From positions 19,468,001 to 19,532,000 of the forward strand of contig JANTQA010000047.1 of the NCBI GenBank assembly GCA_027625915.1: a DNA stretch of 64,000 nt, read 5' to 3'. Shown piece by piece: positions 23,901-35,668 of this stretch (position 1 is the first letter of the stretch; each line of letters opens with the position of its first letter). Position numbers and translations under genes: made by a program. The stretch is from Anaeramoeba flamelloides (lineage: Eukaryota > Metamonada > Anaeramoebidae). Below the pieces are notes generated by a model. It was not told the origin of the DNA and did no database searches. It saw only the letters and a list, made by a program, of their open reading frames with translations.

Positions 23901-26900
23901 CAACAATATGCGGATTACCATTATATGAACTACCAATAAGTAAATTTTCACCACCATATTCCATTTGGTAAACAAGGTAAAAATAATCGATTCCATCACC
24001 GGCAACTTGATAATTAAATACTGGTATATTATCTACCTGATCAACCTGTTCTTCTTTCTCCATCAACCCATTTGTGAAAATATCTTTTAATCGTAACTTT
24101 TCTTTTGATTTTGGATCGTCTGTACTCCACCATACTTCAAATAGGCCAACACCATCCTCATCAATGGAAATACCTGAGACAAGTGGCTTTGATTGAGTAC
24201 CATCTGTGGATTCGGATATGATAAATGTATCATTAATTGGTGTTAGAAATCCATTAAAGAATTGTCCTTGGATATCATAGTCTCCTAAATAATTATCTTG
24301 CCAGGCAATTAAAATAATAATTTTTGATAAATCAACAAAGGTATCAACATCATCAACATCATCATCTTCTTCTTCTGTATATGCTCCGAGATTATGAAAG
24401 GACATTGATGGGTAAGTTTGGTTATTTGTAACGTTTGAATTAACTCTAATTTTATTGCCAATCTCATGTAAATATTGATCAAATCTCTGCACATATACAT
24501 CATACATATCATAATCATCTGTTGTATTCTCTGATCTTTTTTCTGACCACACCAAATAATGATATTTCTCCGTAACTGTCATCATTTGGTAATTTAAAAA
24601 ATCATAATTTGAATTTAATATTTCAAATTCACTTTCGGGTAAGATGGGTTTTGCCTTTTTAGAGTCGACAATTGTCAGATGAAATGTTGTCGAATTGATA
24701 TTTGTTTCACAAGTATCAATTGCATTTAATTTAATATGATATGTTACGCCTATTAGGGAACTCGATGGGTTTGTAATTGTATATTTGAGTTCGCTGCTCT
24801 CAAATGTAATCCAATCAGGAAGCGGATCTCCATCCTCCAATGTAGAGGTATAATGTAAGCCATCATTTTCTAGTTCTGGGTTTGCATTGATTAATAAGTC
24901 GTCCAAACTAAATATGGTTACAATCTCGGAATATGCTTCTTTGTCTGGAAAAGTTCCTTCAAAGAATGGTGGGTTATTTGCTAAAAGGATCTTGGTATTT
25001 TGTTCCAAATAAGTTCCACAAGAAGTTTTTGCTATGACCATTACATCAAGAGTATGATTGCATCCCGAATCCCAGTTTGAATATAATGAATGATCTGTAT
25101 GATTTATGTACAAATATGACGGTAATGGGTCTCCATTTGCATAAGTTATTTCAATTTGATACAGGTTTTCTTGATAAAAAGCACTTCCGGCCGGAAATGA
25201 TTTTCCGCTATGCATCCACATTACTTGCGTTTCAGTTGAAATATTGCGTTTTGTTCTTAGCTGATCATCAAACGATTTATAATAAACCTCCTATTATTAA
25301 TTTTATTTGTTTTTTTACAAATTTTTGGATATTTAGAAGTTCATAAAATTTATAAAATTATTTTAAATTTATTTTGAAATTTTATGCTTTGTTATTTTAA
25401 AAAATAACAGAATTTTCAAATTGTTTTTAGATTAGAAGAAATAAGTACAATAAATAAAACAAAGTATTTAAATAACTTCACACACCGAATTGTGCAAAAT
25501 AATTTATTTTTTTAGTTGTTTTTTTTTGTTTTGTAAATTTGCAAAGTGATTTTATAAAATTTTCATTTTATAAAAAAAACTCTTTCAAAAAAATAAGTTG
25601 TTTAAAAGTGTTCAAAAAAGAGTTTTATTTCAGTTTATCATCGATTTTGAGCAAAAAACTTTTGAAAATTTTTTTGATTCTTTGGAGAAATAATTTTTTG
25701 TTTTTACGTTTTGATTTTTCATTCACCAATTATTTATATGTTAGTATTAAAAAAATACAGTCCTGTGCCATTTTAAGGCACAGGAAAGATCAACATATAA
25801 GGCACAAAATTTTGTTCACTTTAAGGCACAAATTTTTGATTTGAGGCACTTTCCCAATTTCAAGATATAATTTCACCGAATAATTACAGAGTTAGTTTGA
25901 GTGTTTTCTTCAATATATATATATATAGAATATTACATTATGAGTAATCTTGGAAATTTACACAGAAAAATTGTGCCTTCTTTTGACCACTTTGATTTTG
26001 TGCCTTAATGTGATTTTTTTGTGCCTTATTACTTGATTTTTCCTGTGCCTTAAAAGAGCACAGGACTGTAACCAAAACTTTTATATTTAAAACTTGAGTT
26101 ATAGAATATAAAAATAAATGACAATAATGTTTTTTTGATACTAATACAACTTTACATAATTTTGTTTTTGTTTTTGTTTTTGTTTTCCCCATGAATACAA
26201 TAAGTGCTTTCTTGTTCCAAACCAAAAAATTGGTTTTCTTTATTTTATTTTTCCTTTGTTATGTAAATCAGAGGAAAAATAGTTTGCTCTCTTTTGTCAA
26301 TAAATAAATCAATTTTGAAAAAAAATTTATATTTTTGGATAATGTTAAACATTTAAAATACTAAATGATATTTTGAGAAATTCGAAAAAGATAATCTGAT
26401 TTTTAAGTTAGTTCTATTTGTTTGAAGTATTTATATTAAAAAAAATAAAAAATTGTGTAAAAGTAAAAATATTAATTGATATTTACATTATTGTCTTCCC
26501 AAGTAGCCACAACCATTCCACTATCTGCTGATCCTGAAACATCCCCATTTAAAACATAATTGCCTTTAGCATCATCTAGAAAAAGTTCGCCTGCTGCCTG
26601 ATATGTTTCATTATAAACCGCTAAAACAACGGTGTTCTCTTCTGATGTGTCAATAAAACTAATAACAAAATTATTTTTAAAAGTTGCAATTTGTGGCTGT
26701 TCTCCAGTAGAAGTTACTTGTTGTGAATCTTGAGAAGTGCCTTGATCGAAAATTTCGAAGTAAATATTATTATTTTTGCTGCAGCCAACAACATAATTAC
26801 CATCATATAGAATTGCAATAAATGGGCTTGTTGAAGAAGCTCCACAATTCGATGGCTGGTGCCTGTTTATATTCGAGATTCCATCGATATCAAATCCCTG

Positions 26901-27425
26901 AACATAAACACCATCGCCAGACTCCCAAGCTACAACAAATCCTGTGTCACCAAAATGTGCAACTTGACAGTTAACATTATTAGATGACGTTATATCAACT
27001 TTTTTTCCACCCGACCACTGCTTAGTCAAAATAGTATAACTGTCGACAACTTTTTGGAGATAAATTGTGTCTTCAGTTATATCTGTCCAACAAAAAATAG
27101 ATCCTTCATTAGTTGGATGATCTGCCAGGTTGATATACTGCTGGTCATTTGTAGTTGTTCCCGCAGTTGAAGGTGTTGCTGTATTCCATATATCGCCATT
27201 ATATTCACGCTGTGTATAATACACCCCCTTGCCAGAGCCATCATGTCCAAAATCATCATCATATGTAATTGTAAATTCTCTATTATATGATCCAGCAATC
27301 TGCGGAGAATGTTGCCTTCCTTCTCCTGTATTTGTATTCACACAAAATCCATCACTATACCAAACATCTAATTCGATATTATAGGTTCGTCCATAAATAT
27401 CGCCATCAGTTGAGCCACTACATGC
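17923..27425 (-). CDS. Giant multi-pass surface protein with beta-repeats, cadherin/Ig-like repeats and GCC2/GCC3 Cys-rich repeats; 5' end not found
   Basis: Two exons are joined: 27425..26487 (313 codons) and 25290..17923 (2,455 codons plus TAA), over 2,760 residues. N-terminal half: beta-propeller-like units of type AWxD...VYxQxFD (for example VVAWESGDGVYVQGFD). One unit is completed exactly by the splice (ATWEDNN|EVYYKSFDD). Then come putative-Ig/cadherin-like repeats around LPDWI motifs (about 22.2-25.1 kb) and a beta-helix-like, Asn-rich region (about 20.65-21.9 kb). Nine Cys-rich repeats (GTYxxxxGxxxCxxC, ephrin-receptor/GCC2-GCC3 type) span about 20.07-20.60 kb, followed by an EGF-like Cys region. 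About nine membrane segments lie at 18.61-19.77 kb, then a basic cytoplasmic tail of about 225 residues. It is likely a plasma-membrane adhesion or sensing receptor; the ligand is unknown. No signal peptide is in view, so a further 5' exon is expected upstream of 27425. Confidence 0.88.
25758..26068. mobile_element. Tc1/mariner-like MITE, variant family (311 bp), in an intron
   Basis: Ends CAGTCCTGTGCC and GGCACAGGACTG style inverted repeats, flanked by TA on both sides. It shares the AAGGCACA iteron (several copies in each arm) with the 195-200-bp family but differs in the outer TIR and in length, so it is a sister family probably using a related transposase. It contains no gene. Confidence 0.82.
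26161..26187. repeat. (GTTTTT)n hexamer repeat
   Basis: About four and a half tandem GTTTTT units within the intron of the surface protein gene. Confidence 0.85.
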
Positions 27426-27781
27426 CTTTATTTATTGATTTATTAATTATTTGGTTGATTGATTATATATACATGTATATGTGTATATGTGTATATTTGT
27501 AAATTTATAAATTTATGTGTGTGTTATTTGTTATTTGTTTTTTTGTTATTTATTTAAGGAGTGATTTTGATTATTTTTTGTAAAGAATTTATGATTCTCT
27601 AAATTTGTAATTTTTTTCATTTACTTATAAAATTTATTTAAAATATAAATTCATTTTAAAAAAGTTTTTAAAAAGAAAATCGAAACAATTTGAAAGAAGA
27701 AATATTGAAATACAATTCAAACTTATTTTTTAAAACTTTATACTTTTGACTTTTTCCAAATTTTCCTTTTTAAGTTGTTTG

Positions 27782-27826
27782 GGTTCCTTTGGTTCCTTTG
27801 GTTCCTTTGGTTCCTTTGGTTCCTCT
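27782..27826. repeat. 9-bp tandem repeat (GGTTCCTTT)n
   Basis: Five near-perfect units. Read on the minus strand it would give an EPK repeat behind an ATG, but the frame ends after a few dozen codons, so I treat it as a repeat and not a gene. Confidence 0.85.
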
Positions 27827-27932
27827 CTTTTTTGTTTCATGTTTAAAGTATTTGGAGGTGGTCAAAGGGGATAAAAAAAGTCATTATAAAAATTGGTAAA
27901 CTTGTTAATGATTAGATCTTAAAAAAAACTGA

Positions 27933-28365
27933 CTGTTGTGGAAAAAAAGTGAAACTGGAAAAAAAGTGAAACAAGGTTTTTAATAGGGAACATTACTGAA
28001 ATTGAAAAGTAAGATCAATGAAAAAAAGAATAAATAAATAAATAAAGACAAAATGAAGTATTCGCCACAATAACAGTTTTTTAAATACTATCTTTTAGTA
28101 TGGGTTTTTCTTTGATTGATCAATTATTAAAAATTTGTTCAAAAAATTGACTATTTTTGTGATCTTCAAAACCACACCAATAATTTCGATAAATCGGGTA
28201 GGTTTAAATTGTATTTGTTGGTTTGATTGAAAATAATATAATGGATGATTATTTGAAGTTAATTGGTTTCTTCTTTTTATTGATTTTACTTTTCATTTTC
28301 AGTAATGTTCCCAATTAAAAACCTTGTTTCACTTTTTTTCCAGTTTCACTTTTTTTCCACAACAG
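27933..28365. mobile_element. Long-TIR non-autonomous DNA element (433 bp), TGA duplication
   Basis: The outer arms, starting CTGTTGTGGAAAAAAAGTG, are inverted copies over roughly 100 bp with few mismatches, and TGA lies directly outside both ends. A direct subrepeat (GGAAAAAAAGTGAAAC twice) sits within each arm. There is no coding frame. The 3-bp duplication would suit Harbinger- or CACTA-type mobilisation, but the end sequence is typical of neither. A decayed relative is at about 46605-46985. Confidence 0.8.
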
Positions 28366-29009
28366 TGATTCTGATTAGATCTTAAGCAAACTGAACTTAA
28401 TTGAAGCAACTGAATCGATTTGAAATCAACCGAATTAAACTAAATCTTCATTTTCGTAGAATCTGTCCAGTTGGTACTTGGACTAGGTGAATGCTGTTGA
28501 GTCAGTATCTCATAATGGTATTTTACGAAAGTAAGATTTAGGAAACTTGTAATAAAAAATAAAAAAAAAAAAAAAAAGAAAAGCAACAAAAAGAAAATTT
28601 GAAAAACAAATTCTTATTCTTAAAAACTCAGAACTTTTTAGATGTAACCTTATCTATAAAGTTCTAGTTTAAAACCTAATAAATCCACGTGTATTTCATT
28701 TGATCTATAGTAAGTTCACATATTTAGTTCTCTTTATTAAAACAAATTATGAGGCGATCCAGAAATTTTGGACAAAAAAAGAAACAACCACCGAATCATT
28801 CAACACTTGGGTTAAAAAAACTTTTCAATGAAGTTTTTACTTTTTTTTTTTATTTTTAACTCTTTTTTATTTCTTTTTTTCTTGTCTATGTTTATTAAGT
28901 AAATTTTTTCTTTTGATTTTTTTTGTGAAAAGCTAGCCTATGAGCTCTAGTATTGTATCTATTATAGCTAGGATAAAAAAATCTAAATAAATTTAGGTGT
29001 TTTAAAAAA

Positions 29010-29345
29010 GTTCCTTAAAGGGTCGTCAAGTGTCATAGAGTTACTAGGTTTTTTACAGGTTTTTAAATGAATGGAGAAAAATCTTTGATTTTGTACAATT
29101 CTTTTAAATTATGGAAAAGCTAACGGCGGTTTTCTTGAGGTTTTCTATTTTATTTGTGAAGTGTTCTAGGTTTTTTTTACTTTTTGAAATAAACAGAAAA
29201 TTTTAATAAATTTTCGGTTTATTTCAAAATTAAAAAATACCTAACGAAAATCTATTGATTTTCTAAATTAATAGAAAACTCAAAAAAACCTAACGAAAAT
29301 CTATTGATTTTCCAAATAAAACATATTTTGTGAATAAAACAGAAA
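29010..29345. repeat. Fold-back dispersed repeat (family F), copy
   Basis: Contains the repeated CCTAACGAAAATCTATTGAT block and GAGGTTTTCTATTTTATTTG, as in the copy at 36425-37030, with inverted counterparts such as AACAGAAAATTTTAATAAAT and its reverse. Confidence 0.6.
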
Positions 29346-29545
29346 ACTAAGAGAAAAATGGGTTATTCTACAACACTCCACATCAGGATTGAAATCGCTG
29401 TAAAAAATGATAAAAAAAAGTAGAACACTTCAAAATTATCGATAAAACAATCTCCAATAAACCTATCACCAGTACGCTATTAAAAAAACCACACTCATTT
29501 CTTTGTAAAATCACTTTATTTTTATCAAAATTTGATTTTATCTAA

Positions 29546-29550
<5 letters not shown>

Positions 29551-29581
<31 letters not shown>
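29551..29581. repeat. Poly-T run of 31
   Basis: Uninterrupted T run. Similar long runs are A30 at 30811-30840, A37 at 31001-31037, T27 at 36538-36564 and A32 at 36939-36970. Confidence 0.95.
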
Positions 29582-29582
<1 letters not shown>

Positions 29583-29765
29583 ATTTTATTTTTTGTTCTT
29601 TTATTTGAATAAAAGGGATTACTTATAAAAATACTAATATTATGCTACTTAAACGTGATTTAATCTTTTGCTTGGAAAAATACAAAGCATTTAGTGTTTT
29701 TTTTTTTTCCTATTTTTGATTTTGGGTGTTTCTGTGATGTACAAATTTTTGGAATTTAGGGTTAA
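29582..29765. repeat. Dispersed repeat family E, short copy
   Basis: Aligns with 40365-40545 and 45415-45590 by TTATTTGAATAAAA..GATTA, CTTATAAAAA and a TTTTTGATTTTGGGTG block followed by AATTTTTGGAAT. Confidence 0.55.
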
Positions 29766-29989
29766 ATGTTTAATGAAAGTCTCATTAAATCTGATAGAGT
29801 GAGAATTTTGAAGTGACTAAATTTGAGGCTTCCAATTCAAAGAGCATCCATAATAGACGCAGTCATTAAAAGTATTTGAAACTTAATTTAGTTTTTTAAA
29901 AAAAAAAAAAAAGATAGTCAATATAAAAAAACATGAAGAAGTGTAAATTTTTGGAAATGGGTTTAGTATTGTTATTCCTTAAACTGTTT

Positions 29990-30140
29990 TAACTGTGTCC
30001 AAAATTTTGGAATTTAGTTTATTTCACTCTCCTTTTTATTAAAGCATTAATGTATTTCGTTAAAGAAATGATTTTAATGATTCAATTTCCCAGAAATTGT
30101 GGCACTCAAAATTGGTAATATGTAACTGCTACCTGAAGTT
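29990..30140. repeat. Dispersed repeat family D, fragment
   Basis: Resembles the interior of 52160-52320 and 62250-62410: CATTAATGTATTT, AATGATTT and GTGGCACTCAAAATTGG are shared in the same order. Confidence 0.45.
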
Positions 30141-30429
30141 AGTTTTAAAAAAGGTTATTTAAAAAAAATACTAAATACCTCTTACGTTTCTTGAAATTGT
30201 AGTATTTCAATACATTTCTTTTTTTCATCCAAATCTATTTTTGATAAATCTCTTGTGTTCGAAAAATAGATTACCCAAACTTTTTTTACCCAATCAAATT
30301 CAAATTTCGATTTGTACTCGTAATTCAATTCCAAATTAGTATGTTTTTTTTTAGGTTTTGGAAATAAATTAAAATCGTTTCAGTTTACTGGTATTTCAAT
30401 TCTAAATGGGAAACAATTTTCACTTCCTT

Positions 30430-30660
30430 TTCCATATTTTTCTATAATAAATTGAGTTCTCAAAGAAGTAGTGGGTTGTACTATGTGGTTTATTTGTTTG
30501 GCACTTTTTTATTCTGTCCATTGGTAACTTTGAGAACTTTGGGTAAACTAGGAATCCTAAATGAAATGAAATACTCGATTTGAAAAAGGATAATGAAAAT
30601 GAAGTGAAAATTTTGCCAATTTATTATTCAAATACCAGTATTGTCTTGGGTTTTTTTCTT
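30430..30660. repeat. Dispersed repeat family G, copy
   Basis: Counterpart of 12090-12240, with an insertion between the shared blocks. Confidence 0.45.
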
Positions 30661-30809
30661 TATTATTGAATTGGTTAACGATTCTCATCAGTTTTTTAAT
30701 ATTCAAAGAAGAGCTAATATTATTTTTGGTGTTGTTAACTTGAAATTAGAAAAAATAATAAATACCAAAATTGGATCGAAAGATAGCGAAATTTGTTGAA
30801 TTGTGAAGA

Positions 30810-30841
<32 letters not shown>

Positions 30842-30999
30842 GATTTTGAATTTGTGAAAAGAAAGACTGCAATAAACGACCAAGGAAGTTTCGAAGATAT
30901 TATTTAATATTCATCTTTTTTTGGTTTTGGTGTAAAATTAAAAAAAGTTTTGAATTTCTAATCAAAAAATGAAATGAACTTTACACAAGGCATCTCACT

Positions 31000-31041
<42 letters not shown>

Positions 31042-32653
31042 ATTTGGAAAAAATTTTCTTTATAAAAAAACAAAAAATTAAAAACAAATTTAAAACACTT
31101 TCAAGCATACAAGAGTTTAAATTTGTAAATTAACTTTTTGGATTCTACACGATCAGAGACTTCAGAATATTTTTTTGAGTGTAAAAACTGGTTTGGTCGT
31201 ACGTAATTGCTTGAATTTAAAATTATTCTCTATGAGGCTAAAGTTTCTTTGTTTTTCCCATTGAAAATGTTCAAAAAAAAAAAAAAACAAAAACCGAAAA
31301 ATAAAATCGAAAAACAATCAAAGAAAAAAAATTTGAAAATTTACATCTGCTTTTGTTTCCCAAACAAAACCCAAATGATCATTTTTTGTAAAAGATGATC
31401 GAATGTGTTGATTGTCGCCAACCAAGAGAGCTGGGCTTGATTTTTCATGCGTTGTCATTAAACATTTTGAATGGGCTATTAAATTGAAAGAAGATTTTTT
31501 TTTATTTTTATTTTTATTTTTGTTTGTTTGTTTTTGTTTTTGTTTTTGTTTTTGTTTTCTTTGCCACAAGAGAAATATTAAAGCGATCAAAAAAGAATTT
31601 TTAAAAATTAAAAAAATTTTTACCACCAAGTATAAAACAAAAAAAAAGAACAAGTATTTTGGAATTCATTTCTGTTTGTTCGTCTCCAGATCAATAAAAT
31701 ATCTCAAATTATTTCTTCTTTTGTTTTAAGAGAAAATTAGTGAATAAAAATTAAAAATAAAAAAAAAAAAAAAAGAAAAAAAAAGGATAAAAACTGTAAA
31801 GAAAAAAATGGAAAAATCTCATTGTTTCAAGCTTAGAGGTGTGTAAATGAAAAATTTATCATTCACCTATGGTAATTTTTCAAAATTACAAGAAATATTC
31901 TAAATATTGAAATTTAGTGGGGATATTCTTGCCCAAAAAAATCTCAAAGATATTTGCCTGTCTTTTTTTAATCCTAAAATATTCAAATTTCTTCTCTCAT
32001 CAAATTTTTTTCAGATACAATCTTAGTTTATTTTTCAACAATTTACATAAATTAAACAAAAAGAAAACAAAAAAGGAATTTCAAATTATCCCAAGTTTTA
32101 TATTATTCCCTCTTTTTTTTTTTATTCGAAAAGGTACAAAAAGAGATGTTCGATTTTTCTGTTTGTTTATTTAAAAAATAAAATTTGAAAGAAAACTTGT
32201 GAAAGAATTATTCAGAAAGGTTTTCACAATTGTTACATTCTGGCCCAATGGCCTTTTTTCAGCCAATTTAAGATAGATTGTTGGAAAATTTTCTTTCTCA
32301 CTTTTTTTAAAAGTTTAACTTCTCAGGATCACATTAGGAAACTTGAAAATAATTCACAAGATGTTTTGACAGAATTGTTCATGTATTTCTCGTTCCAAAC
32401 AATTTGATTTTGTAAATAATTGAGGATTGTGAATACATTTCTCAAGAAAAATTATTTTGTTGAATTTTTCAAATCAATTGACTTTTCAAAAGAGTGAAAG
32501 AAATTATAATTGAATCATGTACTTGTATAGATTTAACTCTTTCCAATTTGGAAATTTTAAATAATAATAACCTCAAGTTTTTCCTCTACTTTTATGTTTT
32601 ATTTTTGATAATAGAAAATTTTTTAACTTGATGTTGTCTATTAGTGGACAACT

Positions 32654-32800
32654 TCAAGCCCGAAGAATATCACCGAATACATGGCACGGAGCTTCGACTT
32701 GAATCAATTTAATGATCATAAAAAAATGAAAACTGTACAAATTTTTTACCACTTGACCAGAATTACTTTGGAATGTCAGGATTTTATAGACTATGAGGGT
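32654..32800 (-). pseudogene. Decayed PPP-type Ser/Thr protein phosphatase fragment
   Basis: On the minus strand a frame of about 48 codons ends in IKLIQVEAPCHVFGDILRA and a stop. The core EAPxxVFGDI is the first metal-binding motif of PPP phosphatases (EAPxxxxGDIHGQ/N in PP1, PP2A and relatives), with the leader QVVKNLY placed as in the family. The HG(Q/N) that should follow GDI is missing, and none of the later motifs (GDYVDRG, RGNHE, HGG) are found nearby, so I read it as a remnant of a host gene. The segment is far more G+C-rich than its flanks. The plus strand also has an open frame here (32645-32851), which I take as the shadow. A chance match cannot be excluded. Confidence 0.35.
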
Positions 32801-34386
32801 TTAAAAACAAGACAGCATATTACAAAAAACACCACTCAAGTGATTCTATGATGATGGAAAGTTATAAGATTGCAAATTTTGGTTTTTATAAAAAAACAAA
32901 AAAACATTTCTTGATCTTAAAAATTAAATGAAATTCCAAAACAAACAAGTTGAATATAATTTTTTCTTTTTTATTACCCTATCCTTCATCTACACACCAT
33001 ACAATACCCAAGATAGGTTATACCATTACCTTAAAACCCATCGTAGAGAAAAATAAAGTTAAAAGGAGATGTAACAGGTGAAATTGGCTTTTCAAACCTT
33101 TTTAGGGCAAATGTCAAATTTGATTTACAGTAAAAAATAATTTTTTAGAATTAAAAAAAATCTAAAAATTTTTAAATTAATGATCTCTTAACTTTTCATT
33201 CTTTCAAGTTAATGAATCACAGGGCAAGTATGGGCAGAATCACTACATGGTGAAAAAATCCCGACAATTCTTGAAGATTTTAATACTTGACAGAGGAAAA
33301 AAGAGCATTTTACTTCTTGTAATTATCAGTTTTTACTATTGCTTCAAAATAACTAGTATCAAAAAGCATAAAAAATTTTACACACAAAAAGGAAAAATAA
33401 GTTAAAATTATAAAAAAGAGTAAATAAGATCAAAACATTTCAGAGTCTTTGCCATATTCTTGTCTGTATGAAATCAAAAGAAATTTGATTTTAATTTTTC
33501 AAAAGAATTTTATAGTCAGAACTACTAATCAGTCACAGATATTAAATGAAAAATTAGTCATACAAAAAATCAAAATTGATATCCTTTTTTCATTTGACAG
33601 TTTATGTTCCTAGATTATATCCTTTTGCACTTAAATTAGGTATCCCTCCCCCGATTGAATATCTTTACCCATTCATGTTTTAAAATTACCATTTACTTTT
33701 CAAACACATGCATGCATGTAGGCACTATAAACACATATGCATACACAGACACACACCAAATCGATTTCCAAAAAAGTGGGGCAAATTTATATTAAAATAT
33801 TTTTATTAAACGCAATCTTCAAAAAAGTATTTAAAGTTATAAAATCATTAACTACCATTGAACGATACTATATAATAATTTAATTTGTTTCTTAGTATTG
33901 TATTACATTAATAAAATATATTAATTTTTTTGATATCAATTTTTTATGATATTTTTTTGGTGTGATAATTGGTATTTATAATCTTCTTTTTGATTGAAAT
34001 AATTGTTTTCATAACTTGTCTATTAGAATCTCAACAAATTTAAAAACTCAATTAAAAACATCTAATTGCATTTCCAATTGAACTCTATTGTTTAAAAATC
34101 AATTATATCCTTTCCATATTTCCATTTTTTTATTTAAATTGGTCGTACATTGTTTTCACCAAAAAAAGTGCTATTTTTTTTTTTATTTTTTTGGGAAATA
34201 TTTAAACTTTCCCACTCTGGGATAAATACCCAAGTGGTTGATTCAATTTGCATGTGTATTAAACTTAATTTGGTTTTGTCAATTAACGAATATTACCACT
34301 AATAAAGATGATTTCTTACCAAATGAAAAAAAAAAAATACCCCACTTTTTTGCTAATATCTTATTATATATTTATAAACCCCGCCC

Positions 34387-34900
34387 CAGTGAAAGGGGAC
34401 CAGTTTTATTGAAGAAATAGAACATATTCTCCGATTTTTAATTCCTTATTCTTTTCAAACGAAAATTTTTTCTATTTTAGATCATAATAGTTTTTTCTCA
34501 ATTGCTAATTTTTTTTTCTTATTTTCTTTTTTATTATTTTTTAAAAATTAAATTTAAAAAAAAAAAAAATGTTTGAAACTCCAAATTAACATTAAGAAAA
34601 GCGATACTTTATTGATTCTTTTAATTTTCACACATTTACAAGTAAAAAATTTTATAGTCAACACTTTTAATTTTCGAAAGAAATTGAGAATTTTACACCG
34701 AGACGTTCCCATGAAAGGGAGAGGAAAAATTTTTTAACATTTTTTTTTTTTTTTTTTGAAATTTATAGTTTGTTCAGAGTTTTCTATTACGACTATCGAC
34801 AATAATACGAAATTAATTATTTCTTATATTTCTAAACAATTCAACATTTGGTTGATTCTTAAAAAAAGTGGATTTTTCATTTTTAGCTACGTTTTTGAGG
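34387..34900. mobile_element. TIR element family B, copy 2 (about 514 bp)
   Basis: Aligns along its length with 15525-16069: CAGTTTTATTGAAGAAAT, AACATTAAGAAAAG, TTTACAAGTAAAAAAT, TTTTTTAACATTTTTTTT and TTGGTTGATTCTTAAAAA are shared. The right end is eroded. Confidence 0.7.
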
Positions 34901-35647
34901 GAAATAGGATTATATATAAACATTTTAAAACAAAAGATTACACCAATAACACCACCAATGCTATTAAAATTGACAATTAACAAGATGATTACTTATCAGT
35001 GATTTTTATTTTCATTATTAATTTTTTCATTTTTTGTTTTTTATTTATGGATATTGAGCAGTTGGAAAAAGGAAAATTAAACACGACACGAAGAAAATAT
35101 TTACGTGATAATCCACCCGTATAAAAATGGAAATGGTTTAAGTTTGATTTCATACGGTCTAGATACAGAAATTAAGAAAGGTCATTATTGGATTGATGTA
35201 TACAACTTAGAAAAAAGAAAAAAAAAAAAAAAAAAGAAAATAAAAAAGGAAAGAAATATCTCCAACAAAATACCCAGATAAATTGCAGCTTGATATTTAA
35301 AATGAGACTTTAAAAAACAAAAGTTCAACGTCTAAAGACTTATCAATAAAATGTAAACAACTTTTCCCCAATTTGCACCGTTTAACGGGGGTTTATTGAT
35401 TTGATATTTTTTCTTTACTATTTATAAAACAAGATTACTCATTTCAAATAAAAGGGTAAATCAATTTTTAAAATATTTAAATTTAATTTTTATTGTTCTT
35501 GTTTTGTTTTAAGGAGTTTTAAAGACCCGGATGAATAATTTTTTATATTTTAAAGAGTTATTTATATTTTAGAAGATATCATAATCCCCCCAATTTGATT
35601 ATTTATAACACTTGGAAATTTTCATACACATTTATTTAAAAAAGAGT

Positions 35648-35668
35648 TATATATATATATATATATAA
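35648..35668. repeat. (TA)n microsatellite
   Basis: About ten TA units in non-coding DNA. Confidence 0.9.

Larger units (their letters stand above)
25291..26486 (-). other. Intron of the giant surface protein gene, with a MITE inside
   Basis: Donor AATAAT|GTAAAT, acceptor AATAATAG|GAGGTT, 1,196 bp, phase 0. Without it, the upstream exon would stop five codons after the donor. With it, the frame runs on and restores a WEDNN-EVYYKSFDD repeat unit like the others in the protein. A 311-bp MITE occupies a quarter of it. Confidence 0.85.

Noticed and set aside
26472-27341. A separate 289-residue gene
   Set aside because: Its apparent start is a GTG inside an open stretch, its stop follows a splice donor, and the join to 25290 completes a shared repeat unit, so it is an exon of the receptor gene.
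29551-31037. Long homopolymers as poly-A tails of retrocopies
   Set aside because: No coding remnant or target duplication precedes the runs; such runs are scattered through all non-coding parts here.
33201-33420. Short frames on the plus strand (for example 50 codons from about 33257)
   Set aside because: No motif, and alternative frames look equally protein-like; kept only as an island in the notes on the 27-41 kb stretch.
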